In this document: positions 18,537 to 27,668 of the stretch, piece after piece
How positions within the stretch are numbered: position 1 is the first letter of the stretch
How the letters are laid out: every line of letters begins with the position of its first letter
Assembly: GCA_965219915.1 (NCBI GenBank)
Contig: OZ244794.1
Span: 248,001 to 312,000 of the forward strand
Direction of reading: 5' to 3'
DNA length: 64,000 nucleotides
From: Bin80 sp965219915
Lineage (GTDB): Bacteria > Bacteroidota > Rhodothermia > Rhodothermales > Bin80
Position numbers and translations under genes: made by a program
Notes under the pieces: model-generated
Told to the model about the DNA's origin: nothing
What the model saw: the letters and a program-made list of their open reading frames with translations, nothing else
Database searches by the model: none

Positions 18537-19628
18537 CTACATCAGATCAGGCATGCTGTACCGCTTGATCAGTGGGGTCGGCAGCCAAAATGCCACATAC
18601 AGGTCCCGGCCATCTTCAGAAACGGCGATGCGTTGAGGCCCATTTCCGACTTGGAGAACCACAATTGGCTGGCCGTCCCACGTAAAGACTATGATGTAGC
18701 TTCCATTATCCTCGCCTGTGGGAGATTCTGTCAAGCTCTTGCCCGAATAAAGGGCAAAAATCAGGCGATCTGTGACCGTTATATCTTCGTATCCATACCG
18801 GTACTCATCCTCGGAATAGTCGGGCCGGACACTGCCGTCGGCTCTTACTCGAACCTCAAAAGCCGGCTCAAAAAAATCAGGTCCCCGGACGACGTGGCGC
18901 AATGCTGTTCCTTCATAGATTTCAAGTCTGTCCGATTTGTCGTAAGCAGCCACAATCCTCTTGCCGTTCGGACTTGCCCGGAGCACAGAACTGTAGACAC
19001 GGCGACGAATCAGGGGCGAAATTTCTTCGTCTCCCGGGGGAGCGGGACCCGCTGTATTCAGGAACGAACCATCGGCCGCAAAGACCGCAAAATGGTTGGA
19101 GCCATACGTACCGGACGATACAATCGTGCTGTCGGCGGTCCATACAGGGCTGTAAGGGTCACCGGGGCCTCCATTTAACAGCACGCGCCTGTCAGACAGG
19201 GACCCGGTAAGGACAAGCGAGTCCATGTCTACGATTTGGATTGATCGGCCCGCGAAATCGAAAACCCAGGCTGCGTCTCGACCGGGAATACGAATAATAT
19301 CTCTCAATCCACCGAATTCACGCGGCCCCTCTCCAAACTTGCCTCCAGACGCCACCCATCCACCGTGCTGCCTGTCGAATATGTTTAGTATCGGTTCTCC
19401 CATTACATCGGCGACCAGCACGTAATTCTGGCCAACGATCAAGGCATAGGGCATGCCAAGTGAGTCGCCTGTTTCAAGTGCCTGGCCTTGGAGCTGAATA
19501 GCAGCGAGTGTGTCTGCAGTAAACCGCACGGCAGGGTTTGTCTCGCCAGGTAATTGCGAAGAGCACGCTGCTGCGGTAGTGAAGGCTACGGCTATACCCC
19601 AAAGTCTCACTGCTTGATAAAGTGGCAT
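18537..19628 (-). CDS. 6-bladed beta-propeller lipoprotein
   Basis: A 363-residue lipoprotein: signal peptide ending in TAAAC (lipobox), then propeller-blade repeats. A typical one is ASGGKFGEGPREFGGLRDI, the GxxGxGPGEF signature of 6-bladed beta-propeller (NHL-like) proteins. There are also DxxxRSIQIVD and YVAFW strands. Likely attached to a membrane and facing the periplasm or outside; the ligand is unknown. It has its own near-consensus promoter about 55 bases upstream. It is paralogous to the gene that ends at 18010, from which it is separated by transposon debris. Confidence 0.85.
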   Translation of the reverse strand: MPLYQAVRLWGIAVAFTTAAACSSQLPGETNPAVRFTADTLAAIQLQGQALETGDSLGMPYALIVGQNYVLVADVMGEPILNIFDRQHGGWVASGGKFGEGPREFGGLRDIIRIPGRDAAWVFDFAGRSIQIVDMDSLVLTGSLSDRRVLLNGGPGDPYSPVWTADSTIVSSGTYGSNHFAVFAADGSFLNTAGPAPPGDEEISPLIRRRVYSSVLRASPNGKRIVAAYDKSDRLEIYEGTALRHVVRGPDFFEPAFEVRVRADGSVRPDYSEDEYRYGYEDITVTDRLIFALYSGKSLTESPTGEDNGSYIIVFTWDGQPIVVLQVGNGPQRIAVSEDGRDLYVAFWLPTPLIKRYSMPDLM

Positions 19629-19683
19629 GGCAGCTGCATGTATAGGGACTCATTCAGTGGGTCCCCGCCCGAGTGTACGCATA

Positions 19684-19711
19684 TAATTCTACCCGGTTGC
19701 CAATTCCTGTC
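19684..19711 (-). promoter_or_regulatory. sigma-70-like promoter, TTGACA-16-TAGAAT
   Basis: On the minus strand TTGACA (19706-19711) and TAGAAT (19684-19689) are separated by 16 bases. They lie about 55 bases upstream of the propeller gene starting at 19628. The -35 is a perfect consensus. Confidence 0.65.
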
Positions 19712-19827
19712 AAGGTAAGTCCTTTCCCGGTTGGACACTTTCCGAGGATACTTAGACGCACCTAGACGTGCAGCTATCTGAGCCCGGACAGGTCTGCGGA
19801 GCGAACTCAGTCTACAAGCTGACAATG

Positions 19828-19912
19828 CGGAGGGGGAGGGATTCGAACCCCCGGTACCCTGCGGTACGCTGGTTTTCAAGACCAGTGCATTCGACCACTC
19901 TGCCACCCCTCC
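19828..19912 (-). tRNA. tRNA-Ser(TGA)
   Basis: An 85-base type II tRNA on the minus strand. The acceptor GGAGGGG pairs with CCCCTCC, discriminator G. The anticodon arm is CTGGT-CTTGAAA-ACCAG with anticodon TGA (19876-19878). There is a long variable arm (CGTACC-GCAG-GGTACC type) and a T arm GGGGGTTCGAATCCC. CCA is not encoded. It reads UCA codons. Confidence 0.96.
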
Positions 19913-19962
19913 GGGATTCCATGTACGCCATCGTGAAAGCCGAACGACCGTTCGACCAAGAG

Positions 19963-20050
19963 CGGAGAGGGTGGGATTCGAACCCACGATGAGCTGTTAA
20001 CCCATACTCCCTTAGCAGGGGAGCGCCTTCAGCCACTCGGCCACCTCTCC
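19963..20050 (-). tRNA. tRNA-Ser(GCT)
   Basis: An 88-base type II tRNA. The acceptor GGAGAGG pairs with CCTCTCC, discriminator G. The anticodon arm is CTCCC-CTGCTAA-GGGAG with anticodon GCT (20014-20016). It has a long variable arm and a T arm with GGTTCGAATCC. CCA is not encoded. It reads AGC/AGU and lies 50 bases upstream of tRNA-Ser(TGA) on the same strand, so the two are probably cotranscribed. Confidence 0.96.
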
Positions 20051-20094
20051 CAAGGATCGTATTCAAGCCACGTTTGTTACGCGTGCCACGGAAA

Positions 20095-21021
20095 TTATGT
20101 GGCCTCCTCTAACGCGTTAGCACCGCTTATGATCTCGAGGATTTCCGTAGTGATGGCACTCTGACGAGCACGGTTGTACTGAAGGCGCAATGTGCGCAGG
20201 AGTTCCGTTGCATTTGATGTGGCGTTGTCCATCGCAACCATGCGTGCCCCATGTTCGGCGGCACAGGATTCCAGCAATGCACGCCAGATCGTAAAATTCA
20301 CGAATCGTGGAACCAGTGTGTCTAGAATCTGCGCCGAATCCGGCTCAAACAGGTAATCGGCCCGGTAACGCTCCTTTATCTCCGGCGTGGCGATATCCTC
20401 CTGCTGCATCACCGGTGTCTGAAACCGCTCCGGGGGAATGGGAATCAGGGGCTCAACTATGCGGTTTTGGGCGATCGTGTTCTTGAACTCATTGTAAACG
20501 AGCTTAACTTCGTCCCATCGGCCCTCCATAAATCCTTCTCTGGCGAGGGTGCCGACACTTTGGGCCGTTTCGTAGTTCAACTCCCTGAATACACCGCTAA
20601 GATCAGCAACCACACTATAGTTGCGCTTGGTAAAGTACTCGGCCCCCTTACGACCCACGCCGACTATCTGCAGTGAGCCGTTCGAATGGAGTTCTGAATA
20701 CTCAGAGGCAATCAAGGTCTCGGCGGTCTTGATCGCATTACTGTTAAAGGCACCGGCCAACCCACGGTCCCCGGTGACGACGACAATGAGTGCAGCTTTG
20801 ACCTCCCTTCGTTCCCGCAGCAAGGGGTGTGCGTCCACGGCACCCTGGCGTTTCAAATGCTCAATGATCTCGCCAATCTTGTAGGCATAGGGACGCGTTT
20901 TGAAAATATCCTCCTGAGCCCTTCGCAGCTTCGCAGCCGCAACCATTTTCATGGCACGGGTAACTTGTTGCGTATTCTGGACAGACCCAATACGCGTACG
21001 TATGTCACGCAGGGTGGGCAT
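20095..21021 (-). CDS. atpG: ATP synthase F1 gamma subunit
   Basis: A 308-residue gamma subunit, the rotor shaft of F1. The N-terminal helix (MPTLRDIRTRIGSVQNTQQVTRAMKMVAAAKLRRAQ, residues 1-36) and the C-terminal helix (MDNATSNATELLRTLRLQYNRARQ) are the conserved coiled-coil ends. It is slightly longer than the E. coli protein (about 287) because of insertions in the middle Rossmann-like domain. It is the last gene of the atpB-E-F-H-A-G cluster, and its ATG shares one base with the atpA stop (TGATG), so translation is coupled. Confidence 0.96.
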   Translation of the reverse strand: MPTLRDIRTRIGSVQNTQQVTRAMKMVAAAKLRRAQEDIFKTRPYAYKIGEIIEHLKRQGAVDAHPLLRERREVKAALIVVVTGDRGLAGAFNSNAIKTAETLIASEYSELHSNGSLQIVGVGRKGAEYFTKRNYSVVADLSGVFRELNYETAQSVGTLAREGFMEGRWDEVKLVYNEFKNTIAQNRIVEPLIPIPPERFQTPVMQQEDIATPEIKERYRADYLFEPDSAQILDTLVPRFVNFTIWRALLESCAAEHGARMVAMDNATSNATELLRTLRLQYNRARQSAITTEILEIISGANALEEAT

Positions 21022-22616
21022 CAGGTCTTATTAACGTAAAGATCAACGAGTCGCTTAGCCTCCTCACGAAGGGCGTCCTTCGTTTCGTCCGACAGTTTAC
21101 CAGTCTCTATAATACTGGCTAATGCTTCAGGTACGCGAACACGAAGATTTTCGAGCAGCTCCTGCTCGAAACTGGGAATGTCCGATACAGCCACAGCATC
21201 CAGAAGACCTTCGCTGCCGATGAAAATGACGGCTATCTGCTCTTGGACGGGAACCGGCGTAAACTGGCCTTGCTTGAGCAATTCGACGAGTCGCTCGCCG
21301 CGCCTCAACTGTCGCTGCGTAGCCGGATCCAGATCTGAACCGAATTTGGAGAATGCCTCGAGTTCGCGGTACTGGGCAAGATCCAAACGCAACATTCCCG
21401 CAGCCGATTTCATGGCCTTGATCTGTGCATTTCCCCCTACGCGACTGACAGAAATACCTACATTGATGGCCGGGCGCACGCCCGCATTGAACAGATCCGG
21501 TTCCAGGTAAATCTGTCCGTCAGTAATCGAAATTACGTTGGTCGGAATGTAAGCATCCACCGCACCGGCCTGGGTCTCAATGACCGGCAGTGCCGTGAGC
21601 GAGCCTCCCCCCTTGATACGACCCTTCAAGGAATCGGGCAGGTCGTTCATCTGGGCGGCGATCTCTTCGCTCGCAGTGATCTTGGCTGCACGCTCCAGTA
21701 AGCGGCTGTGCAGATAGAACACATCTCCAGGATAGGCCTCTCGTCCCGGTGGACGACGAAGCAAAAGTGAAACCTGCCGATAGGCCACGGCCTGTTTGGA
21801 CAGATCGTCGTAAATGACCAGGGCGTGTCTGCCCGTATCCCGGAAATACTCACCTATGCAGGCACCGGCAAAAGGGGCAATAAACTGGAGCGGCGCAGCA
21901 ACGGATGCCGGCGCATTCACAATCACAGTATAGTCCATTGCCCCGTTGTCTTCCAGTGCACGAGCCACCTGTGCCACCGTCGAGGCCTTTTGCCCGATGG
22001 CCACGTAGATGCAGAAGACGGGAGTATCGGTCTCATGTGTTGAGCGCTGGCTGATGATTGTGTCAATCAGCACAGCGGTTTTACCGGTCTGGCGGTCACC
22101 GATGACTAGCTCACGCTGCCCGCGGCCGATCGGGATCATGGAATCAATGGCTTTGATCCCGGTCACCAATGGTTCGGATACCGGTTGGCGGTAAATGACG
22201 CTTGGTGCTTTGCGCTCAAGAGGCATCTCACAGGTCTCGCCTGTGAGTGTACCTTTGCCATCAAGTGGATTCCCAAGTGGATCAATGACGCGTCCCAACA
22301 TGCTCTCCGTGACCTGAATGGAAGCAATGCGGCGCGTACGGCGTGCGCGATCCCCCTCTTTGACTTCCTGAACTTCTCCAAAGAGGACGACACCTACATT
22401 GTCCTCCTCCAGGTTCAGGACCATGCCGGTAACATCACGTTCAGGAAACACAATGAGTTCACCTGCCTGCACCTGTGACAAGCCGTAGAGCCGGGCAATA
22501 CCATCCCCCACCTGGAGAACGGTGCCCACTTCGTACATGTCTGTTGCGGACTCAAAGCCACCCAGCTCTTGTCTGAGAAGAGTTGTGACTTCATCCGGTC
22601 GTATTGCCGTTGTCAT
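21021..22616 (-). CDS. atpA: ATP synthase F1 alpha subunit
   Basis: A 531-residue non-catalytic nucleotide-binding subunit. The P-loop is GDRQTGKT, and the arginine-finger segment ISVSRVGGNAQIKAM is present. I chose ATG 22616 (TTAIRPDEVTTLLR). The frame is open back to 22718 but that part does not resemble any alpha subunit and would overlap atpH. The 19-base gap to atpH fits this start. It is part of the H+-translocating ATP synthase; the beta and epsilon partners are encoded about 28 kb away (50.2-52.1 kb). Confidence 0.96.
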   Translation of the reverse strand: MTTAIRPDEVTTLLRQELGGFESATDMYEVGTVLQVGDGIARLYGLSQVQAGELIVFPERDVTGMVLNLEEDNVGVVLFGEVQEVKEGDRARRTRRIASIQVTESMLGRVIDPLGNPLDGKGTLTGETCEMPLERKAPSVIYRQPVSEPLVTGIKAIDSMIPIGRGQRELVIGDRQTGKTAVLIDTIISQRSTHETDTPVFCIYVAIGQKASTVAQVARALEDNGAMDYTVIVNAPASVAAPLQFIAPFAGACIGEYFRDTGRHALVIYDDLSKQAVAYRQVSLLLRRPPGREAYPGDVFYLHSRLLERAAKITASEEIAAQMNDLPDSLKGRIKGGGSLTALPVIETQAGAVDAYIPTNVISITDGQIYLEPDLFNAGVRPAINVGISVSRVGGNAQIKAMKSAAGMLRLDLAQYRELEAFSKFGSDLDPATQRQLRRGERLVELLKQGQFTPVPVQEQIAVIFIGSEGLLDAVAVSDIPSFEQELLENLRVRVPEALASIIETGKLSDETKDALREEAKRLVDLYVNKT

Positions 22617-22635
22617 TTCGTAATCATAATAATAT

Positions 22636-23169
22636 TTAGGACTGTGCGTGCAGACGGCTTCGGAGCAGTGAAAGCTGGTGACGAACGCTACCATCATATA
22701 CCGTATCACCAATTTCAAGAACGATACCTCCCATCAGTGCAGGATCTGCAACCACATCGAGTCGGACGGTTTTGTTCAGCCTCTCCCCCAGCACACCACG
22801 CAGGCGTTCCTGTTCACGTTCGGATAACGCTGAATGTGCGCGGACACGCACTTCTATGGCCCCCTGTGCCTTGTCTGCTAACGCCAGAAATCTGGCAGCA
22901 ATCATAGGAAGCAACGATTCTCTGCCACGCTCAACCAGCATGAGCAGAAAGCGCAAGGTCAGTTCCTGCATCCGTCCAGCAAACAGACCTTGAAGTACAG
23001 CAGATTTTTTACGCCTTGGTACGACAGGGCTTTTCAGGCATTGATCCAACTCTGGGGAGCTATCAAGTGTAACGCTCAACAACTTCACATCAGCTGCGAC
23101 CGAGGGCATCCCTTCCGCCTCGTCGTATAGCGCCTGCGCATAACGTTGCGCAACCACTGAAGAAATCAT
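22636..23169 (-). CDS. atpH: ATP synthase F1 delta subunit
   Basis: A 177-residue delta/OSCP subunit, part of the peripheral stalk that ties F1 to subunit b. It begins VVAQRYAQALYD and ends with the typical beta strand region DPALMGGIVLEIGDTVYDGSVRHQL. Length is normal. It overlaps atpF by 4 bases. Confidence 0.95.
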   Translation of the reverse strand: MISSVVAQRYAQALYDEAEGMPSVAADVKLLSVTLDSSPELDQCLKSPVVPRRKKSAVLQGLFAGRMQELTLRFLLMLVERGRESLLPMIAARFLALADKAQGAIEVRVRAHSALSEREQERLRGVLGERLNKTVRLDVVADPALMGGIVLEIGDTVYDGSVRHQLSLLRSRLHAQS

Positions 23170-23696
23170 GCCTTATAGGGAAACTGGTTGTGCTTCTGGG
23201 CAGAAAGGTCGTCTATGAATCGGTCCACTAGCACACGCTGACGCGACACGTCTAGGTTTTCCTGCAGAACTTTCTCCGCTGCTAGGATAGCCAAATCAGC
23301 AACCTCGCCGCGTAAAGCCTGCAGGGCTTTTTCTTTGTCCCGTTCGATGTCCTCCTGAGCCTGATTTCGGAGAGCACTGATTTCTTCGCGAGTTCGCAGT
23401 ACTTCGCGTTCCCGCAATTGCTGTGCTTCTTCCCTCGCCTCTCGAAGCAGTCGTTGCGCCTGCTGCTCATTCTCACGACGAGCCTGGGCGTTACTTTCCT
23501 GCAGTCGCTTGCTTTCTTCCAGAGCTGCTTCAGCCCGATTGAGTGAACTCGCGATTGTCTCCTCCCGCTCTGTCAACGCAGAGGTGATCGGGCCCCAGGC
23601 GTACCGCCGAAGCAACAGCAGTAAAGCCAGAAACACTAATGCCCACCAGACGATCAGCCCAACATTGGCACTCAGTAAGTCTGCGGCAAGTACCAT
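23166..23696 (-). CDS. atpF: ATP synthase Fo subunit b
   Basis: A 176-residue subunit b: one N-terminal membrane helix (residues about 8-28, LIVWWALVFLALLLLLRRYAW), then a long charged coiled coil rich in Glu, Arg and Gln. It forms the peripheral stalk with delta. It lies 9 bases downstream of atpE and overlaps atpH by 4 bases. Confidence 0.95.
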   Translation of the reverse strand: MVLAADLLSANVGLIVWWALVFLALLLLLRRYAWGPITSALTEREETIASSLNRAEAALEESKRLQESNAQARRENEQQAQRLLREAREEAQQLREREVLRTREEISALRNQAQEDIERDKEKALQALRGEVADLAILAAEKVLQENLDVSRQRVLVDRFIDDLSAQKHNQFPYKA

Positions 23697-23705
23697 CCTG
23701 GGCGC

Positions 23706-23933
23706 CTATTTGAAAGCCAGGATAAAAGAAATAACCAGACCGAACAGGGCGACGCCTTCAATGAGTGCAGCCGCAATAATCATTGATGTTCGAATATCAT
23801 TTGTGGCCTCCGGCTGGCGGGCAGTACCCTCCATGGCGGGTCCGGCCAATCGGCCAATGCCGAGTCCAGTTCCAATGGCGACGAGACCGGTGCCGAGACC
23901 AGCACCGAGATATGCAAGAGCTTGTGGGTCCAT
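23706..23933 (-). CDS. atpE: ATP synthase Fo subunit c
   Basis: A 75-residue proteolipid hairpin that forms the c-ring. The first helix contains the glycine-rich GAGLGTGLVAIGTGLGIG, the loop has ARQPEA, and the second helix has the ion-binding Glu in AALIEGVALFGLV. Residues around that Glu (IEGV, not the ES/T...Y set of Na+ types) suggest proton coupling. Confidence 0.96.
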   Translation of the reverse strand: MDPQALAYLGAGLGTGLVAIGTGLGIGRLAGPAMEGTARQPEATNDIRTSMIIAAALIEGVALFGLVISFILAFK

Positions 23934-23959
23934 GAGTAAAAGGTTTCCTCGTTATATGC

Positions 23960-25084
23960 TTAATGTGCCTCACTGTGCGAATGTTCGGCAATAGCCATTC
24001 CAATGAACAGTGCGGACAGGATAGTGAAGATGTAAGCCTGGATAAATGCAATGAGAATTTCCAGGCACATCACGAATAAAGTAAAGCCTAAACTTATCGG
24101 CACCACGCCGTAGCCTACGGCTTCACCAAAGAGCTGCGTGAACGTGAAGATCATACCAATGAGGCTGAGAATCACCAGATGGCCAGCGGTCAGGTTGGCA
24201 AATAGCCGAATCGCCAGGGCAATCGGCTTGATGAAAAGCCCCATAATTTCGGTCGGGATCAAAAGAAATTTGACAAGAACTGGCATACCCGGCGGCCAAA
24301 AGACATGCTGCCAGTGGTCTCTTGATCCATTCACCTGCGTCAGTACGAATGTGAAGGCAGCCAATACCGCGGTAATGTTCAGATTGGAGGTGGCAGTTGC
24401 ACCATACGGTACTAGCCCCAACAGATTACAGGTTAAAATGAAGAAGAACGCCGTCAGCAGGTACGGTAGGTAACGCTGGTACTTGTCCCGGCCTAGATTT
24501 TGAATCGCGATATCGTCGCGCACGAAAATGACCAGTGTTTCAAACAGGTTTTGAAAGAGTCCCTGCGGAGCACTCGTCCGCCCAATACCGCGCTTATACT
24601 TTTCTGCCAGTTGAAGAAAGATCGTCAACAATATACCCGCTGCAAGTAATGCAAACATCAGATGTCGCGTCATGGACAAATCCAGTACAACTTCTCCATC
24701 GTTCGGCACCAGCGTTGCACCCAGATGGTCACCGCTAGCAATTAATGCTTCGGTATCCGGCTCCTCTTCTGCGTGTGTGTCTTCTTCAATCTCTTCGCTG
24801 TGAAGGGAGGCGTGCATCTCACCAGATCGAAGAGCGCTCTTGGTTGTCCAGTAGGTGCGCAGGCGATAGCCGGTAATCTCGCTGCGGACAACAAAAATCC
24901 GGGGCAACTCAATTTTGCCGAAGGGTGAGAAATCCAGATAATATCCGTCAGCAGTATGATGCACCGCATCAAACTCTTCGTCATCGGCAGCCAGGACAGT
25001 CATCGGAGCCAAAAAACCCAGCATGCACCATAAGCAAAGCAGGCGGCGCGCTAACTGCATCAAACTTTTCGGCGAATGACCCAT
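23960..25084 (-). CDS. atpB: ATP synthase Fo subunit a
   Basis: A 374-residue subunit a. The C-terminal 230 residues carry the membrane helices and the essential Arg in LAIRLFANLTAGH. The N-terminal part (about 140 residues) is unusual compared with E. coli AtpB: a signal-peptide-like helix (residues 10-33) is followed by an acidic periplasmic region with HSEEIEEDTHAEEEPD. Extended AtpB proteins of this type occur in Bacteroidota/Chlorobiota relatives. The start overlaps the upstream small membrane gene by 25 bases. Confidence 0.95.
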   Translation of the reverse strand: MGHSPKSLMQLARRLLCLWCMLGFLAPMTVLAADDEEFDAVHHTADGYYLDFSPFGKIELPRIFVVRSEITGYRLRTYWTTKSALRSGEMHASLHSEEIEEDTHAEEEPDTEALIASGDHLGATLVPNDGEVVLDLSMTRHLMFALLAAGILLTIFLQLAEKYKRGIGRTSAPQGLFQNLFETLVIFVRDDIAIQNLGRDKYQRYLPYLLTAFFFILTCNLLGLVPYGATATSNLNITAVLAAFTFVLTQVNGSRDHWQHVFWPPGMPVLVKFLLIPTEIMGLFIKPIALAIRLFANLTAGHLVILSLIGMIFTFTQLFGEAVGYGVVPISLGFTLFVMCLEILIAFIQAYIFTILSALFIGMAIAEHSHSEAH

Positions 25085-25353
25085 GTGAGCTCAGCAAATA
25101 ACCCGATCAATACGACAATCATAAAAGCCGCCGTAAGGGCCAAAAGTGCGATCTGAAAAGGAAAAATGGGAAACTGAATAATTATGACCAAGGCTACCAA
25201 AAACCCAAACATGCGCAGCACCATGCCACCCAAAACTATTGGCACAAACCGCGATGATTGCTGTGCGAGCAAAACCACAAATACACTAGTTACTATGTAA
25301 CACAACCCCAGAAGCACACCCACTACAGCACTCCACAACACACTCTCATCCAT
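25060..25353 (-). CDS. small membrane protein of the ATP synthase cluster (AtpI-like)
   Basis: A 97-residue protein with three to four hydrophobic helices and little else. Size, hydropathy and position between the AtpZ-like gene and atpB fit an AtpI-type assembly factor for the c-ring. Sequence similarity to AtpI is not evident by eye, so the role is inferred from context. It overlaps atpB by 25 bases, which implies coupled translation. Confidence 0.7.
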   Translation of the reverse strand: MDESVLWSAVVGVLLGLCYIVTSVFVVLLAQQSSRFVPIVLGGMVLRMFGFLVALVIIIQFPIFPFQIALLALTAAFMIVVLIGLFAELTWVIRRKV

Positions 25354-25434
25354 GGCGACGCTTTAACTACGAATCTACGAAATGGGTCTCGAATGAGAGC
25401 TATTGCCTATGCAAAGGCCGGTAAACCCGCATGG

Positions 25435-25659
25435 CTACTGTTTGTTGACTTCCCTACTGGTGTTCGCGACGTGAATCAGGCGCACGAAGATACAAACCAT
25501 CCCGAGAATCGCGCCTGCGAGAATGAACCAAGGTGTTGTTCCCAGAAACCGGTCCAGAAAATATCCACCGGCCACAAATGCGACCATGGTCATTGCTACC
25601 TGTGCACCGAGGCTCAGATAGGGGGAAGCCTCACGTATGCTGTTCTGCCAGTCGCTCAT
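25435..25659 (-). CDS. AtpZ/AtpI-like two-TM protein
   Basis: With the start at ATG 25659 (MSDWQNSIREASPYLSLG) this is a 74-residue protein with two hydrophobic helices joined by a short RFLGTTPWF loop. This is the pattern of the F0F1-ATPase accessory family (PF09527, AtpZ), often found at the head of atp operons and linked to Mg2+ or assembly. The frame is open upstream to 25773, but that part lies inside the bactofilin gene. It overlaps the bactofilin 3' end by 29 bases. Confidence 0.78.
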   Translation of the reverse strand: MSDWQNSIREASPYLSLGAQVAMTMVAFVAGGYFLDRFLGTTPWFILAGAILGMVCIFVRLIHVANTSREVNKQ

Positions 25660-26101
25660 TGCCGGTTTTCGCGCGCTCACCGTCTGTGATGGAGGTTTGT
25701 GAGAAGTCTGACAGGGCAGGCTTGCCCTTGTGTCCCATCTGACATTCGCCATTGAAGGAGGCTCCTTCTTCAATAACCAAACGATCCGTATAAATATGTC
25801 CAGTAATATTGGCTGAGCTCGTCAGCAGCGCCTTCTTAACAATACTAATCTCTCCGTTTACTGTGCCTGCTATATTAGCATTGTCAGCCCGTACGGATCC
25901 GGTAACTACGCCTGATTCGGTGATGAGCAGAAGGCCGTCGACCCTGATATCCCCCTCAATTCTGCCTCCCAGACGAGTGTCGGAACTGGTGCTGAATGTA
26001 CCTTCAATAACTGATCCATCTGCAATGATATTCAAATTGGCAGCACCTGGTGCGTCCTTTGAGTTACGTATGAGGGTAGCTTGCTGATTTTTTTTCGCCA
26101 T
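25631..26101 (-). CDS. bactofilin (polymer-forming cytoskeletal protein)
   Basis: About 156 residues from ATG 26101 (MAKKNQQ); an ATG three codons upstream (26110) is also possible. The middle, about residues 30-125, is the right-handed beta-helix of bactofilins, with repeated short strands such as GTFSTSSDTRLGGRIEGDI and GSVRADNANIAGTVNGEI. The N- and C-terminal tails are disordered. Bactofilins polymerise at the membrane without nucleotide and often guide peptidoglycan enzymes. The M23 peptidase gene directly upstream fits that role. It sits at the head of the ATP synthase block and overlaps its first accessory gene. Confidence 0.9.
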   Translation of the reverse strand: MAKKNQQATLIRNSKDAPGAANLNIIADGSVIEGTFSTSSDTRLGGRIEGDIRVDGLLLITESGVVTGSVRADNANIAGTVNGEISIVKKALLTSSANITGHIYTDRLVIEEGASFNGECQMGHKGKPALSDFSQTSITDGERAKTGNERLAEQHT

Positions 26102-26158
26102 GGGAGTCACGTAAAGTTAGATCAGGGTTTGTGTTACAAGAACAAAGATATTCAAGTT

Positions 26159-27085
26159 TCAGTATCCGAGCAGGTAGGGAATTGGATCCTGCGCTAAGCC
26201 ATTGTTCCACAACTCAAAATGGAGATGTGGTCCTGATGTATACTCACCGGAATCTCCACTGACCGCAATGCTTTCACGGACGCCAACCCGATCACCGACC
26301 CGTTTCAGCAAGCGTTGGTTATGCTTGTAGACAGAAACATATCCATCGGCATGCTGAACGACTATGGTATGTCCTCCTTCGTAAGTCCAATCTGCGAAGA
26401 CAACATATCCGTCACCGATGCAGCGAACCACTGTGCCTTCACTGACTGCGATATCAATTGCATAGTGCTCTTGTTGAGCGTCGAATCCTCGCGTGATCAA
26501 GCCTTGCACCGGTGGTAGAGCCGGCAAAGCAAGACTTGCCAGGTAGTTGATAGGAGCCGGTGAGGACATGGATGCAGGGGAGTCATCAATTGAGAAGCGG
26601 AGGAGCGGAAGAGCTGGCGGTTCGTCGCCCTCCTGCTGAACCGAATGAGCCGTCGGAATTGGCGCGGCCGGCTCAACGGAGGCGGTAGTGTCCGACAAGA
26701 TACCCGTGTGTGAGGGATCCAAATCCCTGGCCATCAAACGTCGAATATTGGCTATATACTGGGTCTGTGAATCAATGGAATCCTCCAGCGCTTCGAGGCG
26801 CCAGGCGAACAACATCGTATTTTGCCGGAGTTCGCGAATATCCAGGCCAGGGATTAACCCATGATAAAGCGTGAGACCCGTGGCACCGCAAATGAGGGCC
26901 GTGTATACCGCTAGCGTAATAAAAAATGCTGCCCGCACGCGGATCCGTCTTGGACGGAACTCGCTGTAAAGTTCGTCCTGATCCCCATTCTGGACACCCT
27001 TCCAGACGATAACCCGTCGTCCGCGATCGGACCGCCAGAAAACCTCGATCCAGAAGTTTACGAGTTTACGCCACACAGATATCAT
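26159..27085 (-). CDS. M23-family peptidoglycan endopeptidase, membrane anchored
   Basis: A 308-residue protein. An Arg-rich cytoplasmic start is followed by one membrane helix at about 52-75, a coiled-coil-like region at 80-120, a Pro/Ala-rich linker, and a C-terminal LytM domain from about 195. The zinc site looks complete: HYAID (H-x3-D) and HLHFE (H-x-H). It should cut peptide cross-links in the cell wall from the periplasmic side. Pairing of M23 peptidases with bactofilin, as here, is common and linked to cell-shape control. Confidence 0.9.
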   Translation of the reverse strand: MISVWRKLVNFWIEVFWRSDRGRRVIVWKGVQNGDQDELYSEFRPRRIRVRAAFFITLAVYTALICGATGLTLYHGLIPGLDIRELRQNTMLFAWRLEALEDSIDSQTQYIANIRRLMARDLDPSHTGILSDTTASVEPAAPIPTAHSVQQEGDEPPALPLLRFSIDDSPASMSSPAPINYLASLALPALPPVQGLITRGFDAQQEHYAIDIAVSEGTVVRCIGDGYVVFADWTYEGGHTIVVQHADGYVSVYKHNQRLLKRVGDRVGVRESIAVSGDSGEYTSGPHLHFELWNNGLAQDPIPYLLGY

Positions 27086-27140
27086 TTCTGTTTAAGGCTT
27101 TGACTCACAGATAAATCAATGACTGAGAGACTCAGCGCAG

Positions 27141-27440
27141 TTATCGAAAAACAATCTCATTAATGATACGCTTGCCAAGTTTTTCGTTCAGGCGATCACG
27201 CCACTGGATGCGATGCATGTGCAGTTCCTGACGCCAGGTTCCGGAGTTTAACTCTACATACATTTTGCCGCGGCGCACCCATACCCGTTCGGTGACCCTC
27301 GCGATAATTGGCCCCGCAATATCATGCCAGACTTCAACTGCCCTGGACTGATCTACTCCGGCTCTTACGCCAAGGTCGTCTATGGCGGTATCTATCAGGT
27401 CACCGAGGACATGCGGCGCACCTTTTCTTTCCGAATTCAT
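27141..27440 (-). CDS. DciA-like (DUF721) protein
   Basis: A 99-residue protein with the DUF721 pattern: W-H-D-I-A-G-P-I-I-A near residue 38, a GKMYVELNSGTWRQELHMHR strand-helix unit, then LNEKLGKRIINEIVF. DUF721 proteins include DciA, the ancestral loader/operator of the replicative helicase DnaB, found in bacteria without DnaC. It precedes the M23 gene by 55 bases on the same strand. Confidence 0.8.
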   Translation of the reverse strand: MNSERKGAPHVLGDLIDTAIDDLGVRAGVDQSRAVEVWHDIAGPIIARVTERVWVRRGKMYVELNSGTWRQELHMHRIQWRDRLNEKLGKRIINEIVFR

Positions 27441-27668
27441 GTACGTTGTGTGTTCAGGTCAATTTACTCACGTAACAAGGCTCTAATTAGGGGGAAAACT
27501 CGCCTCGCGACAATTCGCAGCAAGGTGGGAATATGACCAAAATCCTACTGGAAATATTGGAGCATACCTAGATTTATGACCCGGTTCAAGGTTAATGCGG
27601 AAGCTCCGGCAGCGTAAATCACTATTAGTGAGGGAGAACAACAAGTACATAGTTCCCCAAGTTTTCAA

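Noticed and set aside
19812..20066. Open reading frames across 19.8-20.07 kb
   Set aside because: These bases are the two tRNA-Ser genes; the frames are incidental.
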